64,000 nucleotides of DNA from Chlamydoabsidia padenii (taxonomy: Eukaryota; Mucoromycota; Mucoromycetes; Mucorales; Cunninghamellaceae). Made by a program: the position numbers and the translations under genes. Under the pieces are notes generated by a model. It saw only the letters and a program-made list of their open reading frames with translations, ran no database searches and was not told where the DNA came from. Positions within the stretch are counted from its first letter, which is position 1; each line of letters starts with the position of its first letter. The stretch lies in the NCBI GenBank assembly GCA_025330725.1, contig JAIWND010000015.1:124001-188000 (forward strand). Direction: 5' to 3'. This document shows, in pieces, positions 11,853-24,086 of this stretch.

Positions 11853-12011
11853 TTATTTTATTTGAGATGGGCAGGGCTTTTTTTTTCGTTTTCTTTTTTC
11901 TCTTTCTCTTTCCTTCAATTCATCGTCTCTTTCCCCCCCCCTCCCCACTTCTCACCCTTTCACCTCACTCCTAGTTATAATACTAACTACCGCAATATAC
12001 TCACACTCAAC

Positions 12012-12430
12012 ATGAATTCCTTATCTCAACTGAATTTACAAATACCAGATCTTTGGGAAGTCAGGGTAAGTACTTCTTTAACTTGATAGGATACAGTACT
12101 AACGTCATCTTTTTTTTTTCTTGTCACTATAGGATGTCATCAACAAAGTGTAAGTTAGAAATGGAAACATAACATGACTTTATTCACGTTGTATCATAAT
12201 CGGTTGGGTGATACTTATCTCTCTTGTCTTTTACTCTAATCTGATGGGGGGGGGATAATAGGAAAAACGTGGTGCTCAACTACACGGAAATGGAAGCCAA
12301 GGTCCATGAGGCCACCAATAACGAAGCTTGGGGTGCTTCCAGTACTCTCATGTTGGAAATTGCCCAAGGAACCTTCAATTAGTAAGTATAACTGAATGGA
12401 TTTATAATGGGTGGGGATGACTCACCTGTA

Positions 12431-12475
<45 letters not shown>

Positions 12476-13931
12476 TATTTATAGTCAATACTTTAATGAA
12501 ATTATGCCTACTCTCTATAAACGATTCACAGAGAAGGAAGCAAGTCAATGGCGACAGATATACAAGGTAAATACAAACTCATTGGAATCTGATAAATGAT
12601 GTACTTACACTTGTCTTCTTGTTAGGCTCTGGTTTTATTGGAATACTTGGTCAAGAATGGTTCTGAACGTGTTGTAGATGATGCTCGGTCACATATCTCC
12701 ATGATCAAAATCATGCGCAACTTCCACCACATTGATGAAAAAGGCAAAGATCAAGGTCTAAATGGTAAGTATGATCCTGCATACCTCTTCCCCCCTCTCA
12801 TCACCACACTAACTCTCTTCATCTCATCTACCTAGTCCGTAACCGTGCGAAAGAATTAGCCGATTTATTAAGTGATACCGACAAAATCAAGGCTGAACGA
12901 AAGAAGGCGAAACATAATCGAAACAAGTATACAGGTGTTGGATCTGAATCTTCCTTTGGTATGGGCTCAGGTAGTAGCCGTGGTGGTGGATCCTCTCGCT
13001 TTACTGGTTTTGGTAGTGATTCTCTCCCTACAATGAGCAGCGGTGGTGGATTCAGCAGCAGCTCGGGTGGATTCTATGATGATGAAGGTGGTAAATATGA
13101 CGATGATGGGGGGTTCGATTCTCCAAATTCTCCTAGTAATGCATCAAGCCCTGTATCAAGATCTCAATCGAATACAGCAACAACTCGTACTCAACCCGCC
13201 ACTGCTAAAGAGGCAAATCTATTTGATTTTGGGGATGAAGATATCGGTAAAGCACAAAAGGCCGACGATGATTGGGGTGATTTTGCCACTGGGGTGAACA
13301 ACACTGTGGTCGATGGTAAGAAAAAAAAAAAAAAAAAGGATTAACCCATATTGACACTTTTTCATATCTATATATAGATTTTGATGACTTCCAAAGTGCT
13401 CCTGCCATGACCACTACTATGACAAAAGCACCCACTCAAGCCACACCAGCACCTACACCATCAAAGAAGAACAACTTGTTGGATTTATTGGGTGATGATG
13501 CCTTCTCACCTTCTCCTGCCGCATCCAACTTTACATCACCGACTATGACGACTTCTCAACCTTCATTGCTGGATCAACAGGGCAGCGGATATGCACCAGC
13601 GACATTATCACCTTCAGGTTCTCGGCCCATGACCCCAAGCAACCAGCTCACGACCTCCTCTTCACCATCAAGTGCAAATAACAAGAAACCTGATTTACCT
13701 GGTGGTATGTGGTCGCAAGCTTCGGCGTTTGTCTCGCTGGATTTGCTAGGTAAAGGTGGAAATGTGTCGAAACCTTCTGCGGGGCCATCTATGAATGCTA
13801 TGAAATCATCAAGTGTCAATGCTGGTTGGAATAATTGGGCCTCCGCCAATTCGTCTCCTTCTCCTACTCCTCAGCAAAAACCAGCAACCTCCTCCACTCC
13901 TAAATCTCCTTTTGATGATCTTCTCTTTTAG
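12012..13931 (+). CDS. ENT3: ENTH-domain clathrin adaptor (epsinR/Ent3-like)
   Basis: Adaptor for clathrin-coated carriers at the trans-Golgi or endosome. The N-terminal ENTH domain is spread over several short exons: MNSLSQLNLQIPDLWEVR, DVINKV, VVLNYTEMEAKVHEATNNEAWGASSTLMLEIAQGTFN, YQYFNEIMPTLYKRF, ALVLLEYLVKNGSERVVDDARSHI, then VRNRAKELADLLSD. The long C-terminus is Gly/Ser-rich and disordered and carries acidic-aromatic motifs (NLFDFGDED, DDDWGDFATG, DDFDDFQSA), which in this family bind the gamma-ear of AP-1/GGA, plus LLDLLGDD and PFDDLLF, which resemble clathrin-box or adaptor ligands. This points to Ent3/epsinR rather than endocytic epsins: no ubiquitin-interacting motif or NPF repeats were seen. 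One intron holds a 37-nt T run at 12434-12470. The paralogue assignment (Ent3 versus Ent5) is less sure. Confidence 0.88.
12434..12470 (+). repeat. T37 homopolymer in ENTH gene intron
   Basis: Uninterrupted T run forming an extreme polypyrimidine tract close to the 3' splice site of an intron. Confidence 0.9.
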
Positions 13932-14488
13932 TTATAGTTATTATATTTATTATTTATCTGGATTTGTCTCTTTTTTTATTTTATATATACATGTTGAATA
14001 CATCATACACATCAATCTCTCTATTAGTTGATGATTACAATAAAAAAGAAAAAGTAAAAGTATGATATGACATTTTGTTTAACAGGATGGGCTAAATGTG
14101 CGACTACAGTACTGTATTATAAAAATAGACAGGATGATCATGTTACATAGTTTAAAGTGTGTGGTGGTCTTCAATGTAGGTGCAGATATATAAACTCGCT
14201 CCTTGGTTTTCATTGTCTAAATAGGCTTTATATGCTCATATCATTTAATCATGTTTTATCATCCAGTTTGTTATATACTGTAAAATGGGTGGATTGTGTA
14301 ACGATCTCTTGACGGGCCGTTGACTCCTTTTAAAAGTCATCGGAGTTTTACAACACCTTTTTTTGGATTTCTTCTTCTCTTTCACTTCCTCTTTCTTCTT
14401 CTTCCAGACACTCCCCCATTCCACTCTTTTATTTTTTAAACTTATATCTTTTATACAGTCATTATTTATTACATATACAAACCCTCTC

Positions 14489-14520
<32 letters not shown>

Positions 14521-14529
14521 TCTTTTAAC
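13932..14529. other. Intergenic region, ENTH gene to RhoGAP gene
   Basis: Contains the 3' UTR of the ENTH gene (AATAAA-like at about 14038-14044) and a pyrimidine-rich promoter with a (CT)n microsatellite at about 14496-14521 just upstream of the RhoGAP start. No gene is supported. Confidence 0.6.
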
Positions 14530-17500
14530 ATGCTTACCTCTTCCAATCATGCCAGCATAATGGACACTAATCAACTACGAAAACAAAACGAACAATTATG
14601 GAAGATCATTGAAAGGCAACGCACCACAATTCAAGCCCTCCAAAAAGAAAACTCTCTACTAATAACTGAACGGGATGGTCTTCAAGACAAGGTGAATGCT
14701 TTTGAACATGGTTATTCTCAACAACGTACCTTGGTAGAAACAATCCAAGTCGATGCTGACGAAAAAGAACAGCAAAGTCCTATGCCACCCACTCGCTCTC
14801 CTTATCGTGCCAATAACAACAATAAACATGAACAAGACCAACAACCAAAAAGGTCTCCCAACTGCTATGGTACATCTAATACGACACTATTCAACAACGA
14901 CAAGGACATTCCGCCAACCACAACTTCTCCTCACAATAATAACAACAAGGCTTTTTCAGAAAAGGAGACAAATAGGCAGATAGTCAGCACTCAACATTGT
15001 CTATCTTCACCATTATTACTATCACCTTCTCCCTCTTCTTGTGTAGTCCCTGTATCAACTATATCCTCACCCATCATTACTAGTGCACAATTGGATACAT
15101 CACTCTCTTCTGGTATGGTACCTTCTTTACCTTCTGTAGTCATTGTTGGAACTGGTCATACTGCTCAATGTGGGGGTCATCAATCGAATAGAAAAAGTCA
15201 ACTATTTTCTTCTCCAGCCCCTGCATTATCTGGGATTGGTTTGAATGCTCCTACTTTACCTTGTTTGGATACTGGCGATCCTATGAACAATGTTAATGAC
15301 ATGACGGTACTGGATAATCAGCCATCTAACATCAACATTGTCACCGGAACAAGCTCACCATTACCACCACTACCACAACAACAACAACACCGTATATACA
15401 ACATAGCCTCGGTCTCATCCTCATCAGTCTCCTCCTTCTCCACTTCAACGTCTTCCACCTTATTATCAACCGGGACATCTTCTACCTCATTGGCACCTAG
15501 TACCTTTGCAAGCGGAATCAACAACATTGCTATCAAGGTGCTTGGATCAAATATACTCCAGAATGATAAACATCGAGAAGTCATATCCTTTATCATCTCT
15601 ATTGGACGGAAACCTGATGAAGATAGTATGGAATTTGAAGAACTTTGGCGGGTGGAAAAGCTATATTCTCACTTTCTTGAATTGGACTCCAAGGTAACTA
15701 ACTATCTTTTCTCCCACAATTCCATTTAACTAGTCCTTTTATTCATATCATATAGATCAAATCAAGTCATCAATCAACCAATCATCGAATCGCAAAGTTA
15801 CCAGACAAAGCACTCTTCACGACAAACTCACCAAACAAGGCGGATAGACGAAAGGCGGCATTGGAACATTATCTTCAGCGCATGATTCTTCTCCCATTGG
15901 ATGACAACTCTGATTTATGCGAATTTCTCAGTACAAATGTGGTGGATTCTAGTGTAACCTATTCTCGCACAGGGCGGAAGGAAGGCTATTTGACAAAGCG
16001 GGGCAAGAACTTTGGTGGATGGAAAAGAAGATACTTTGTACTACATGGAACAAGCTTGGAATACTATGATTCAAGAGAAGGCAACCATCTGGGCACCATC
16101 CGGCTGGTCAATGCTCAAATCGGTCGACAAACACCTGGTGCTTCTTCAACAACAGATGATGGTGCCACTATCTACCGACATGCTTTTTTGATTGTGGAAC
16201 AAAAACGATCTGGATCTTCTTATCTGTCTCGACATATACTTTGTGCCAGTTCTGATGAAGAACGTGATTCGTGGGTGGATGCTCTTTTTAAAATTGTCTG
16301 CCTGGAGGATGAAAAGCAACAACAACGCGGACGATCTCCTTCCACCGAACCGACTTGCACTGTTGACCATGGCGTATCTGGGAAGAAGAAGAAAAAGGCC
16401 GTGTCTGGGAAATCTGGTGCAAATGGACAACAACAACATGGAAATGACCTGGGCTCTCCTCCTCCTCCTCCTTCCAAAACGAACATCAGCAGCAGCTCTT
16501 TATCGGTATCATCAGCAGGTTCACCACCTCCGATTGTTTTTGATCAACGAACAAGTTTGGATCATGATCGACCTTCTCCTATGATCCCCAGCAATGGATA
16601 TTACAAAAACAACAGTCATTCATTACAACAACGACCTACTCATCGACTTACTCGACGTAGCTCCATGGTCAATCTTCTGAACACTAACGACAAGGATATG
16701 ATCGTACTACCGGCACGTGCTGTGTCTCCTTCTCCGGCATTCAATCGCCAAAGCGACGATCTTCTCGGCAGCGATCTACCAGAAAAGAAAACGAAGCATA
16801 AACGCATGACATTTTGGGGTAAAAAGATGTTTAGCAGCAGCAATGATGACCTGATGATACCAGCAAATAACAGCACTATTGACCTATCGACATGTACGAC
16901 CACCACAGCATCACCTTCCTCTTCCTCTTCCTCTTTATGCTCTTCCTCGGGATTCCGTGGGTTTTTATCTCGGCCGTCACATGAAAATGGATATTCCTCT
17001 GGCTCAAAAGGAAACAATCAACCCCCTCTTCGGCCTGTCTTTGGTGTCTCATTGGATGAATCTGTCCAGGTGTCTCGTGTATCTGATTCTTATCAATTAC
17101 CATCTATTGTTTTCCGGTGTATCGAATACTTGGACGCCAAAAAAGCTGTGCTGGAAGAAGGTCTATATCGATTAAGTGGAAGTAACGTGATGATGAAGTC
17201 TCTGAAACAAAGGTTTAACTTGGGTAAATAGCAGGGAAAAAAAAAGGGTGTGTGTGTGTGTCATATGATACGGAACGCAGGAACTAACATTTACCAACTT
17301 TTTGTTTATTCTTTTTAGAGGGTGATATCAATTTATTGGCCGAAAGAGAAGAATACGATGTACATGCTATAGCCGGATTACTGAAAATGTGGTTGCGTGA
17401 ACTACCTACAGGTGTATTGACTCGTGAACATCGGATGGACTTCCTTCATGTGATTGGTAAGTTCATAGATACCATTAACAAAGTAACATGTCTCATTACG

Positions 17501-18145
17501 GGTTTTTAGATTTGATGAATCAAAATGACCGAGTCAAAGAATTGGGCCGACTGGTGTCTTTATTACCGATCACCAACTATACACTACTCCGCGCACTGAC
17601 AGCACATCTTCGACAAGTCATTCAACACTCGGATATCAACAAGATGACGATGCGAAATGTCAGTATTGTGTTTTCACCAACACTTGGTATCCCCGGCATC
17701 ATCTTCAATTTGCTGATTTGTGAATTCGATTATATCTTTTGGACAACAGACGATACGACATCGGATGACAACAAGGCGAATGATAACTTGCAGATCGAGG
17801 AAACATCTACTGTGGAAAAGACAGGTGGCAATGATGATGATGATGTGGGATCATCCGTATTAGGAAGAAGACCTACTTTACAACTCCGCGATGGTAGAAG
17901 TAATCGAAACAGCGTGGATTATCGTGAAGCAGCACCCGACAGTATCGTTGATTTGGAAAAACATCAAGGTATGATGGAAAAGGGAAAGGAAAAAAAAAAG
18001 TTTTATTAAAATGTACTAACTCATACTATTGTCTTATGTAGGGCAACAACTCAAGCTGGATGACTCGGAGGATGATGAAGTGGTGATCACAGACGAAGAA
18101 GACTCGATGATATTGGATGATGATTCTCAAACTACCATTGGATGA
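14530..18145 (+). CDS. BEM3: Rho GTPase-activating protein with PX and PH domains (Bem3-like)
   Basis: Predicted to switch off Cdc42/Rho GTPases at polarised growth sites. Order of parts: N-terminal coiled coil (RKQNEQLWKIIERQRTTIQALQ..., from about residue 17), a long Ser/Thr/Asn-rich linker, a PX-like region (AIKVLGSNIL...FEELWRVEKLYSHFLELDSK) continued after the intron near 15694-15752 (HYLQRMILLPL), then a PH domain (KEGYLTKRGKNFGGWKRRYFVLHG...LCASSDEERDSWVDAL), a second low-complexity linker, and a RhoGAP domain (FGVSLDESVQ, EGLYRLSGS with the catalytic Arg finger, LLKMWLRELPTGVLT, MTMRNVSIVFSPTLG). It ends in an acidic tail (DDSEDDEVVITDEEDS). PX-PH-RhoGAP is the Bem3 arrangement. About five exons; an ATG at 14560 is an alternative start. 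Confidence 0.88.
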
Positions 18146-18729
18146 TTATACCTCCATTTACAACAAACCTTACTATATCACTACTCTTTATACATGATTA
18201 TGCATCCATTTTTACATAATAGTCAACCCTTCATTCGTTAATACTATACCCTACCACCATTATTTAATCTAACCTTCATATCTCATTATCATATCATATT
18301 CATCCCCCTTCCTCTCTCTCTTTTTATATCTTCTTTGTTGTAATAAACATCATATTAAACAAAACATTATATATATATATAGTAGATAGTTTGTTTGGTT
18401 ATGTTTTCAATCATACATCATTTACATATACGAAAAAAGCCGGTTATTGCAAAATGCGGATATCCTTATTTGGGAGCCCCTTTTTGACTTTTTTTCCAGT
18501 TAAAATTACCCCCCGCCTCCTTCTTTTTTTTATGTCTCTTTCTTTCCGTTCTTTTTTATTTTTATTTTTATACATCCCACCTACTTTTTTATCACATTCA
18601 CCCCATAGACTGTACTTTTAGTTATATACATATACATACACATTCATACCTTTCCCCATATACATGTATATATCTTTTATACATTCTCATTCTCTTCTTA
18701 ACCTATCCTAACTTCTTCACTTTATCAAT
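18146..18729. other. Intergenic region, RhoGAP gene to Mg transporter gene
   Basis: Contains the RhoGAP 3' UTR (aataaac at about 18342) and a T/C-rich promoter with repeated TATATACAT-type sequence just before the ATG at 18730. Nothing else seen. Confidence 0.6.
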
Positions 18730-20849
18730 ATGGCTGGTGAAGACGCGGTTAACTTTGTCATTGGAGTGTTTGTATCATTAGGGGCCTCATTTATGGATGC
18801 ACTCGGACTCAACATTTTAAAACTCGATCACGTTAAAGAAGGACAAAAAGATGCTGCTACTCGACGAGGTGATTGTGGACGACCTTTATGGCATATTGGT
18901 CTTTATACCTATGTGGCCAGTCAACTGATTGGTAGCACTATTGCACTCAGTAAGTATTCTCTTTGTATTAATACTTGACGAACTAATTTTTTCTTGTCTT
19001 TTTATGAATAGATTATCTTAAAACTCAGGTAAAGGAATACATACATACATACCCATGATCAGCTTGAATAACTAACAATCTTTATATAGTGGGTTGCACC
19101 TCTTGGAAGTGTGGCATTGATCTACAACTTTATTTTCGCCAAAATTCTTGTTGGTACCAATATAACTCGTAAAGACGTCTTTGGTACTTTAGTGGTGGTG
19201 GCTTCTGTGATATGGATTGTTGTCTTTGGTGGAATGTACAATGGTGAAGACCGTAAGTAACTAAAAAACCTGGATTATGTCATGTATACTTATTGTTTGC
19301 TTATTTATTTATATTCCCTCCCTTCAAGCCGAAGCATCTATTTCATTGGAAAAACTCAAGACTTTGTTTACAAGACCGATATTTATCATCTACTTTAGTG
19401 CTCTGAACATCATCACTCTCTCTGGTTTGGCTTTGGCAATTTGGTCTCGATGGACACTTTCGGATGAATCGAAACGACCGGCTTTTATGACAATGAGTCC
19501 AAAGAAAATGCGGCGGATGGTGGGTTTGATGTTTAGTCTGGATGGTGGTTTACTAGCAAGCGAAACTCTCTTATTAGCAAAAAGCGGGTAAAAGAAAAAA
19601 GAAAAAAAAAAAAAAGACTAGTATGAAATTGGGGAATGTTTTTGCTAATAAAATCTTACTATTTCTTCTTTTTCTTCTTTTTTTTTTAGTGTCAAATTGT
19701 TTACCTTATCTATCAGCTCCCAGGTCAATCAATTCACTGATAACACAAGTCGTTTCATCATCCTGGCTTTGATCATCACTGCTGTCTTACAGGTAACGAT
19801 TACATAACATACATCATGCATACATGAAATGCATTATAACAGAAACTATTTACATACATCATGTGTCAGCTTGTTATTCACTCCTTTTTTTATTATTATT
19901 ATTACTTTTTATTCTATTCTTCTTCATATAGGTCTATTGTCTTAATACTGCATTAAAATTATATTCATCTGTGGTGGTGGTTCCGGTCTTTTATGGTACT
20001 TATACAGCTATTGGTTTAGTCAATACTATCATTTACTTGGATGAAATCAACAATTATCCTGGTTGGGCTATCTCGCTTGTTTTTGCTGGTATTGGTGTAT
20101 TGATCTATGGTGTTTATCTACTCAGTGCCAAACCTGATCCTAACTCACAACAATCTGATCATGACGAAGAGGAAGGTATAGATTTGTCATCTCAACAGCA
20201 ACAAATGATGGTTATTGTACCCACTGAACAAGAAATGTATACGATTCAGCAATCATCATCATCGTCATCAACAGAAGCAGCAACAACAACAACAACATCT
20301 CGGCTTCCTCCTTATTATTTGTCAACTATGAATGGTCCAAGTAGCTATCATCACGATCATCCTATCACAACTGACAGTGATGAAAAATCATGTTATCCTT
20401 TACCAACAATGCCGAAATCACTGACAACAATAACCAGCTCAGCAACAACAACATCAGATTACCAGCAACATCGACCATTTGAATCAGCCATGTTGGTGGA
20501 TGAAGCCATCACGCATCATCCTACTTATCAGGGTCATCACACCACTTCAGGTCATTACACCGGTAGCCGATGGATCAGACGATTGATATCAAAAGTATCT
20601 TGGCGTACTATACATCGACGAGAAGACACATTTCTTAGTTTACACAGCACCGAAGGATCCAGCTCACTACACCCCACCACACTACCCATGGACAGCAAAC
20701 AATCGACAACAATAGAAGCTCCAGTTACAGCTTATGATCGAGGGACAACATTATTGACTCGACGCTCTCATCACCAATCGGAATCATCACATTTGGACAA
20801 TCATGATTCGCCATTAAATCAATCAGATCCTATTATAAAACATCCTTGA
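18730..20849 (+). CDS. NIPA-like magnesium transporter
   Basis: Multi-pass membrane protein of the NIPA/DUF803 family (PF05653) within the drug/metabolite transporter fold; family members carry Mg2+ at the plasma membrane or endosomes. Exons read: MAGEDAVNFVIGVFVSLGASFMDALGLNILKLDH...GLYTYVASQLIGSTIAL, NYLKTQ, WVAPLGSVALIYNFIFAKILVG...VASVIWIVVFGGMYNGED, PEASISLEKLKTLFTRPIFIIYF..., VKLFTLSISS...FIILALIITAVLQ, then VYCLNTALKLYSSVVVVPVFYGTYTAIGLVNTIIYLDEI...GIGVLIYGVYLLS. About eight to nine hydrophobic segments fit the family. A cytosolic tail of ~235 residues, rich in Gln, Ser, Thr and His, follows the last segment and is low-complexity. Some small exons (NYLKTQ) are short, so their borders are less sure. 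Confidence 0.87.
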
Positions 20850-21585
20850 TCATCCACCTGACTTACTTTAGCATATAGATTTTGTTATATAATTATAATC
20901 CTAGTCATAGTTTTATTATATCATTTTACTATTCCCCTTACATAACATCTACGTCATGTAACTCTTCTCATCATTCCATATCCCCTTCCATTTGTACAGT
21001 AGAAACCATTTACACACTGCCATTTATCTTGACATCCTTTTTGAGATGTACCTTTTTTTATCAAATAGGATATGTAGGCTTTTTTTTTTAGGAGCTGTTC
21101 TCATATTGAAACTTCTTTTTAATTAATAAAGCTTATTTGATGCTCTTTTATATTCTAAATTGTGATGTATGTGTTGGGAGGATGGGGGCTTACATTAAAC
21201 TGTCTATCATATTCATTGGCTCAGTCATTTGTACTACTTTTTTGATCTGAACACCAGATTTATGCAATCGTGTATTTCAAATCCCGCCTTGTAGCACAAC
21301 TTTTTTCAGGGGTAGCCCCACACTGTGGAGTTGGTTTCACAGACACATTCCATTCACTAAAAAGTAGCAAAAGTAACATTATTCGGGAGTTTCATCCATC
21401 AATGCATACATTTCCAATAATCCTCATCCGTCTACATAGTTATACACCAGAAGTAAAAATAAAAAATAAAAAATAAAAAAAAAAAAGGACAGAAGATTTT
21501 TATTGATTGTAATATATAAAGATGATCTAAAAAAGTAACTATAACTAGTCATGTAGATAACAAACAGCAACCACTCATCATTGCA
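20850..21585. other. Convergent intergenic region with one recurrent element
   Basis: Lies between two 3' ends. Holds an AATAAA-like signal at about 21124, a copy of the recurrent element at 21276-21288 and an A-rich run at about 21461-21486. No gene or RNA is supported, so this element copy has no obvious promoter role. Confidence 0.5.
21276..21288 (-). promoter_or_regulatory. Recurrent element, TTCAAATCCCGCC
   Basis: Perfect copy of the longest form of the element, in a region between two convergent genes. Confidence 0.45.
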
Positions 21586-22506
21586 TCAGTATTCCTTTTT
21601 CTTTTCATCAAAAGAATAACCACCCGGCCCAACGCTTACCAGCAACAAGAATCCACCTACTGTAGATAATGTCTGGAAAAAGTCGTACTTTAAAAAATCG
21701 CGGCGGAAGGGATTGTGATTGACCGACCAAAAGTTATTGATGAGGACATTGGACACGGAGAGCACCAGTACCAAAAAGATAGCAGAGTACTTCACCTTGA
21801 ATCCCACCGCCACCATCAAACAAGCCAACAAACCCAACAAGGAGACCATGACGCGAGCTAGAGACCAATCCCCATGAAGCGCTGAGCCGGCAAATAGAAA
21901 GACAAGTAGAATTCGTCCCGCCAATTGTAGATACATACGTCGATCGGTTTCAGAAACTTGAGGGAGAGCAGCAAATATTTGTCGACGGCGTACTATTGAG
22001 TCTGATAATACCATCACTAATCCACCCATCACCGATAAGTTCCGTAGGAAAAAGGAAATGTCGAATAATAAACCATAACCGAGTGCTTGTGATACCACCA
22101 CACCTAAAAGACCATACACCGCAAGTTCTTGACGTCGTTTTACAATCACCATAAAGGATCCAAACAGCATTACCTAAGTTTGATAATAATAATAAAAAAA
22201 CAATCTTGTGAAAAGGCTTTTCTTTCTCTTTTTTGAGTGTGGGTGAATCAGAGTATTCCTACTTACAATGACATTCAAAGATAAAAAGAGATGACTGAGA
22301 CCACGAGGAAATCCACGTCGAAGTTCCATAAAACCAAGTTGTTCAGTCCATTGCATCGAAATCCGCAAGGCATCTTCCAAAAATGTGGCAACAATCAAAA
22401 ACCGGGCAATCACAGGAATGTATGGTTTCAATGGCTGGCCTACTTTGTCAATGATGTCCTCCATTGTAGAGCTAACGTGTTCCAATCTTGATTTCATTGC
22501 TGTCAT
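21586..22506 (-). CDS. ERV29: SURF4/Erv29-type ER cargo receptor
   Basis: Multi-pass membrane protein that loads soluble secretory cargo into COPII vesicles. Two exons: 22506 to about 22267 (MTAMKSRLEHVSSTMEDIIDKVGQPLKPYIPVIARFLIVATFLEDALRISMQW...RGLSHLFLSLNVI) and about 22173 to 21586 (VMLFGSFMVIVKRRQELAVYGLLGVVVSQALGYGLLFD...GRILLVFLFAGSALHGDWSLARVMVSLLGLLACLMVAVGFKVKYSA...FWSVNHNPFRRDFLKYDFFQTLSTVGGFLLLVSVGPG). About 275 residues, the usual SURF4 length. The WSVNHNPFR...KYDFFQTLS...GGFLLLV block is a family hallmark. The C-terminus ends KKEY, a canonical KKXX COPI retrieval signal that supports ER-Golgi cycling. Start ATG 22506; an internal Met at codon 4 is an alternative. Confidence 0.93.
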
Positions 22507-23215
22507 TGTCCTTGATAGAGAGAGAGAGAGAGAGAGAAGGACGTTGAATCGACTTTTTTTTTTTCTCTTTGTAAGATGAAACGGAAAGAGAAGCAAAAAA
22601 AAAAAAAAAAAAAAAAAAGAGAAAGGATTTTATCCCCAAAAGAACTCATTGTCGGAGTCGGCATTTTAAATTTTGAAAAAGGAACATTATGCATAAACGA
22701 CGATTAAAGCTTGATCCATAATATGATTACAATCCTTAATCGGTATCCCGTCCACTGTTTACAATACTATTCTCAATCCATGGATTCCAAACAGTTTACG
22801 AAGAAGGGAAAAAAAGCGAGAAGAACGAGCGATATGGTTAAGGAATGTTTTCTCTTGTTGCAATCCCGGCCATTCAACTCATCCTACAAGTTCAAATGAC
22901 TTTTTTGTTCCCTTCTGTCGGCGTTCCATCAACATTTGGCCAACTTGACTATTACAAGGTTAAAAGAGATCAGTCCAAACATCAATACCATCGTCGATTT
23001 ACGATTAGTATCAAAGTGACATCACCCCACCATATACTAGACACCCATTCATCTCCACCCTATCCATAATCAATCATTTAACAACATTACATAGACAACA
23101 ATATAAATTGGATCACATGAGTATCTTTATTATTTTATTTTATTAGTTAAAAAAAAAAAAAAAAGGACAAGAGCATGATGACAGTAGGTCGATAAAGACG
23201 AGGAGACCAACCAAA
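22507..23215. other. Intergenic region upstream of SURF4 gene and downstream of RPS14
   Basis: Contains a (GA)n tract at 22517-22537, an A-run near 22596-22619, and an A-rich 3' region near 23149-23165. Short open frames here are unsupported. Confidence 0.5.
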
Positions 23216-23868
23216 CTAGAGACGACGACCACGACGACCACCCTTTCTTCTGGTGCTATCGGTAGGGATAGGAGTAGTATCTTCGATACGACCAATACGC
23301 ATACCAGCACGAGCAAGAGCACGGAGAGCAGATTGACCACCGGGACCAGGAGTCTTGACACCAGTACCACCAGTAGCCCGGATCTTGACGTGGAGAGCGT
23401 TGATACCGAGTTCCTTGCACTTGGCAGCAACATCTTGAGCAGCCAACATGGCGGCGTAAGGAGAAGATTCATCACGATCAGCCTTGACCTTCATACCACC
23501 AGTAACACGAGAGATGGTTTCACGGCCAGAGAGATCAGTCACATGGACAAAGGTGTCGTTGAAGGAAGCAAAGATGTGAGCAACACCGAAAACGAGTTCA
23601 CCTTCACGGACTTGAGGACCGAGAGTGACAGTTTCAACAGGCTTCTTAACGGCGGCACGCTTGGACTAGAATTAGTAATTATGTTAAAGAGTTGGTTCAT
23701 TAGTGAATCATCGAATCATCCCTGTTTCCCCTATCCATCCATCCATCCATCCATCCATTGTTCGATTATACTAGTCATCATCCATTCGTTATAGTGATTA
23801 TCCATTATCGTTGATGTAACTAGTATATATATGTATATATGTATATAAAAGGTATGGGTACTTACCAT
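23216..23868 (-). CDS. RPS14: 40S ribosomal protein S14 (uS11)
   Basis: Small-subunit ribosomal protein of the platform. The main exon runs from about 23666 to 23216 and reads [49 protein letters not shown]...[47 protein letters not shown]...[42 protein letters not shown], full length for uS11 except for the initiator Met. No in-frame ATG begins this exon; it starts right after a CTAG acceptor. Across a ~200 nt intron, a lone ATG at 23866-23868 is followed directly by GTAAGTACC, so the first coding exon is just the start codon. The intron holds an (ATCC)n repeat. It is divergent from eIF3g, with about 220 bp between start codons. Confidence 0.96.
23732..23758 (+). repeat. (ATCC)n microsatellite in RPS14 intron
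   Basis: About six tandem ATCC units within the single RPS14 intron. Confidence 0.9.
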
Positions 23869-23950
23869 GATGATTTAAAAAGAGAAGGAATATAAAGAAA
23901 GGTGGATAGATTTCTCCATTTATGAATGCCTCCCCCCTCTGAACTTGATT

Positions 23951-23962
23951 TTCAAATCCCGC
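23951..23962 (-). promoter_or_regulatory. Recurrent element in the RPS14/eIF3g divergent promoter
   Basis: TTCAAATCCCGC, about 85 bp upstream of the RPS14 start and about 125 bp upstream of the eIF3g start; a shorter GGGGATTCAAAA follows at about 23972. Placed where one site could serve both translation genes. Confidence 0.55.
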
Positions 23963-24086
23963 TTTAGTGGTGGGGATTCAAAATTTTCTTTGGGTGGAGG
24001 CTTCGCTCGTCACAAAACAAAAAAAGTACCCATTTTTTTTTCCTTCCTCTTCTTCTTCACTCCCTCAAGCATCTTGTATATACACC

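Larger units (their letters stand above)
11291..12011. other. Divergent promoter region, UGP1 / ENTH gene
   Basis: Holds two copies of the recurrent element (11477-11489 and 11842-11852), one near each gene start, and a CT-rich block at 11877-11960 directly upstream of the ENTH gene start. No gene is supported. Confidence 0.6.

Noticed and set aside
11291..12011. Calling the recurrent element a confirmed CDE/CHR or E2F site
   Set aside because: It shares GCGGGA and TTTGAA halves, but the spacing differs from vertebrate CDE/CHR and no binding data can be seen.
18391..18621. 76-codon ORF before the Mg transporter
   Set aside because: Pyrimidine-rich promoter sequence translated as Phe/Leu/Ser; no family.
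23333..23794. Plus-strand ORF over RPS14
   Set aside because: Antisense shadow of the RPS14 main exon, which is an unambiguous ribosomal protein.
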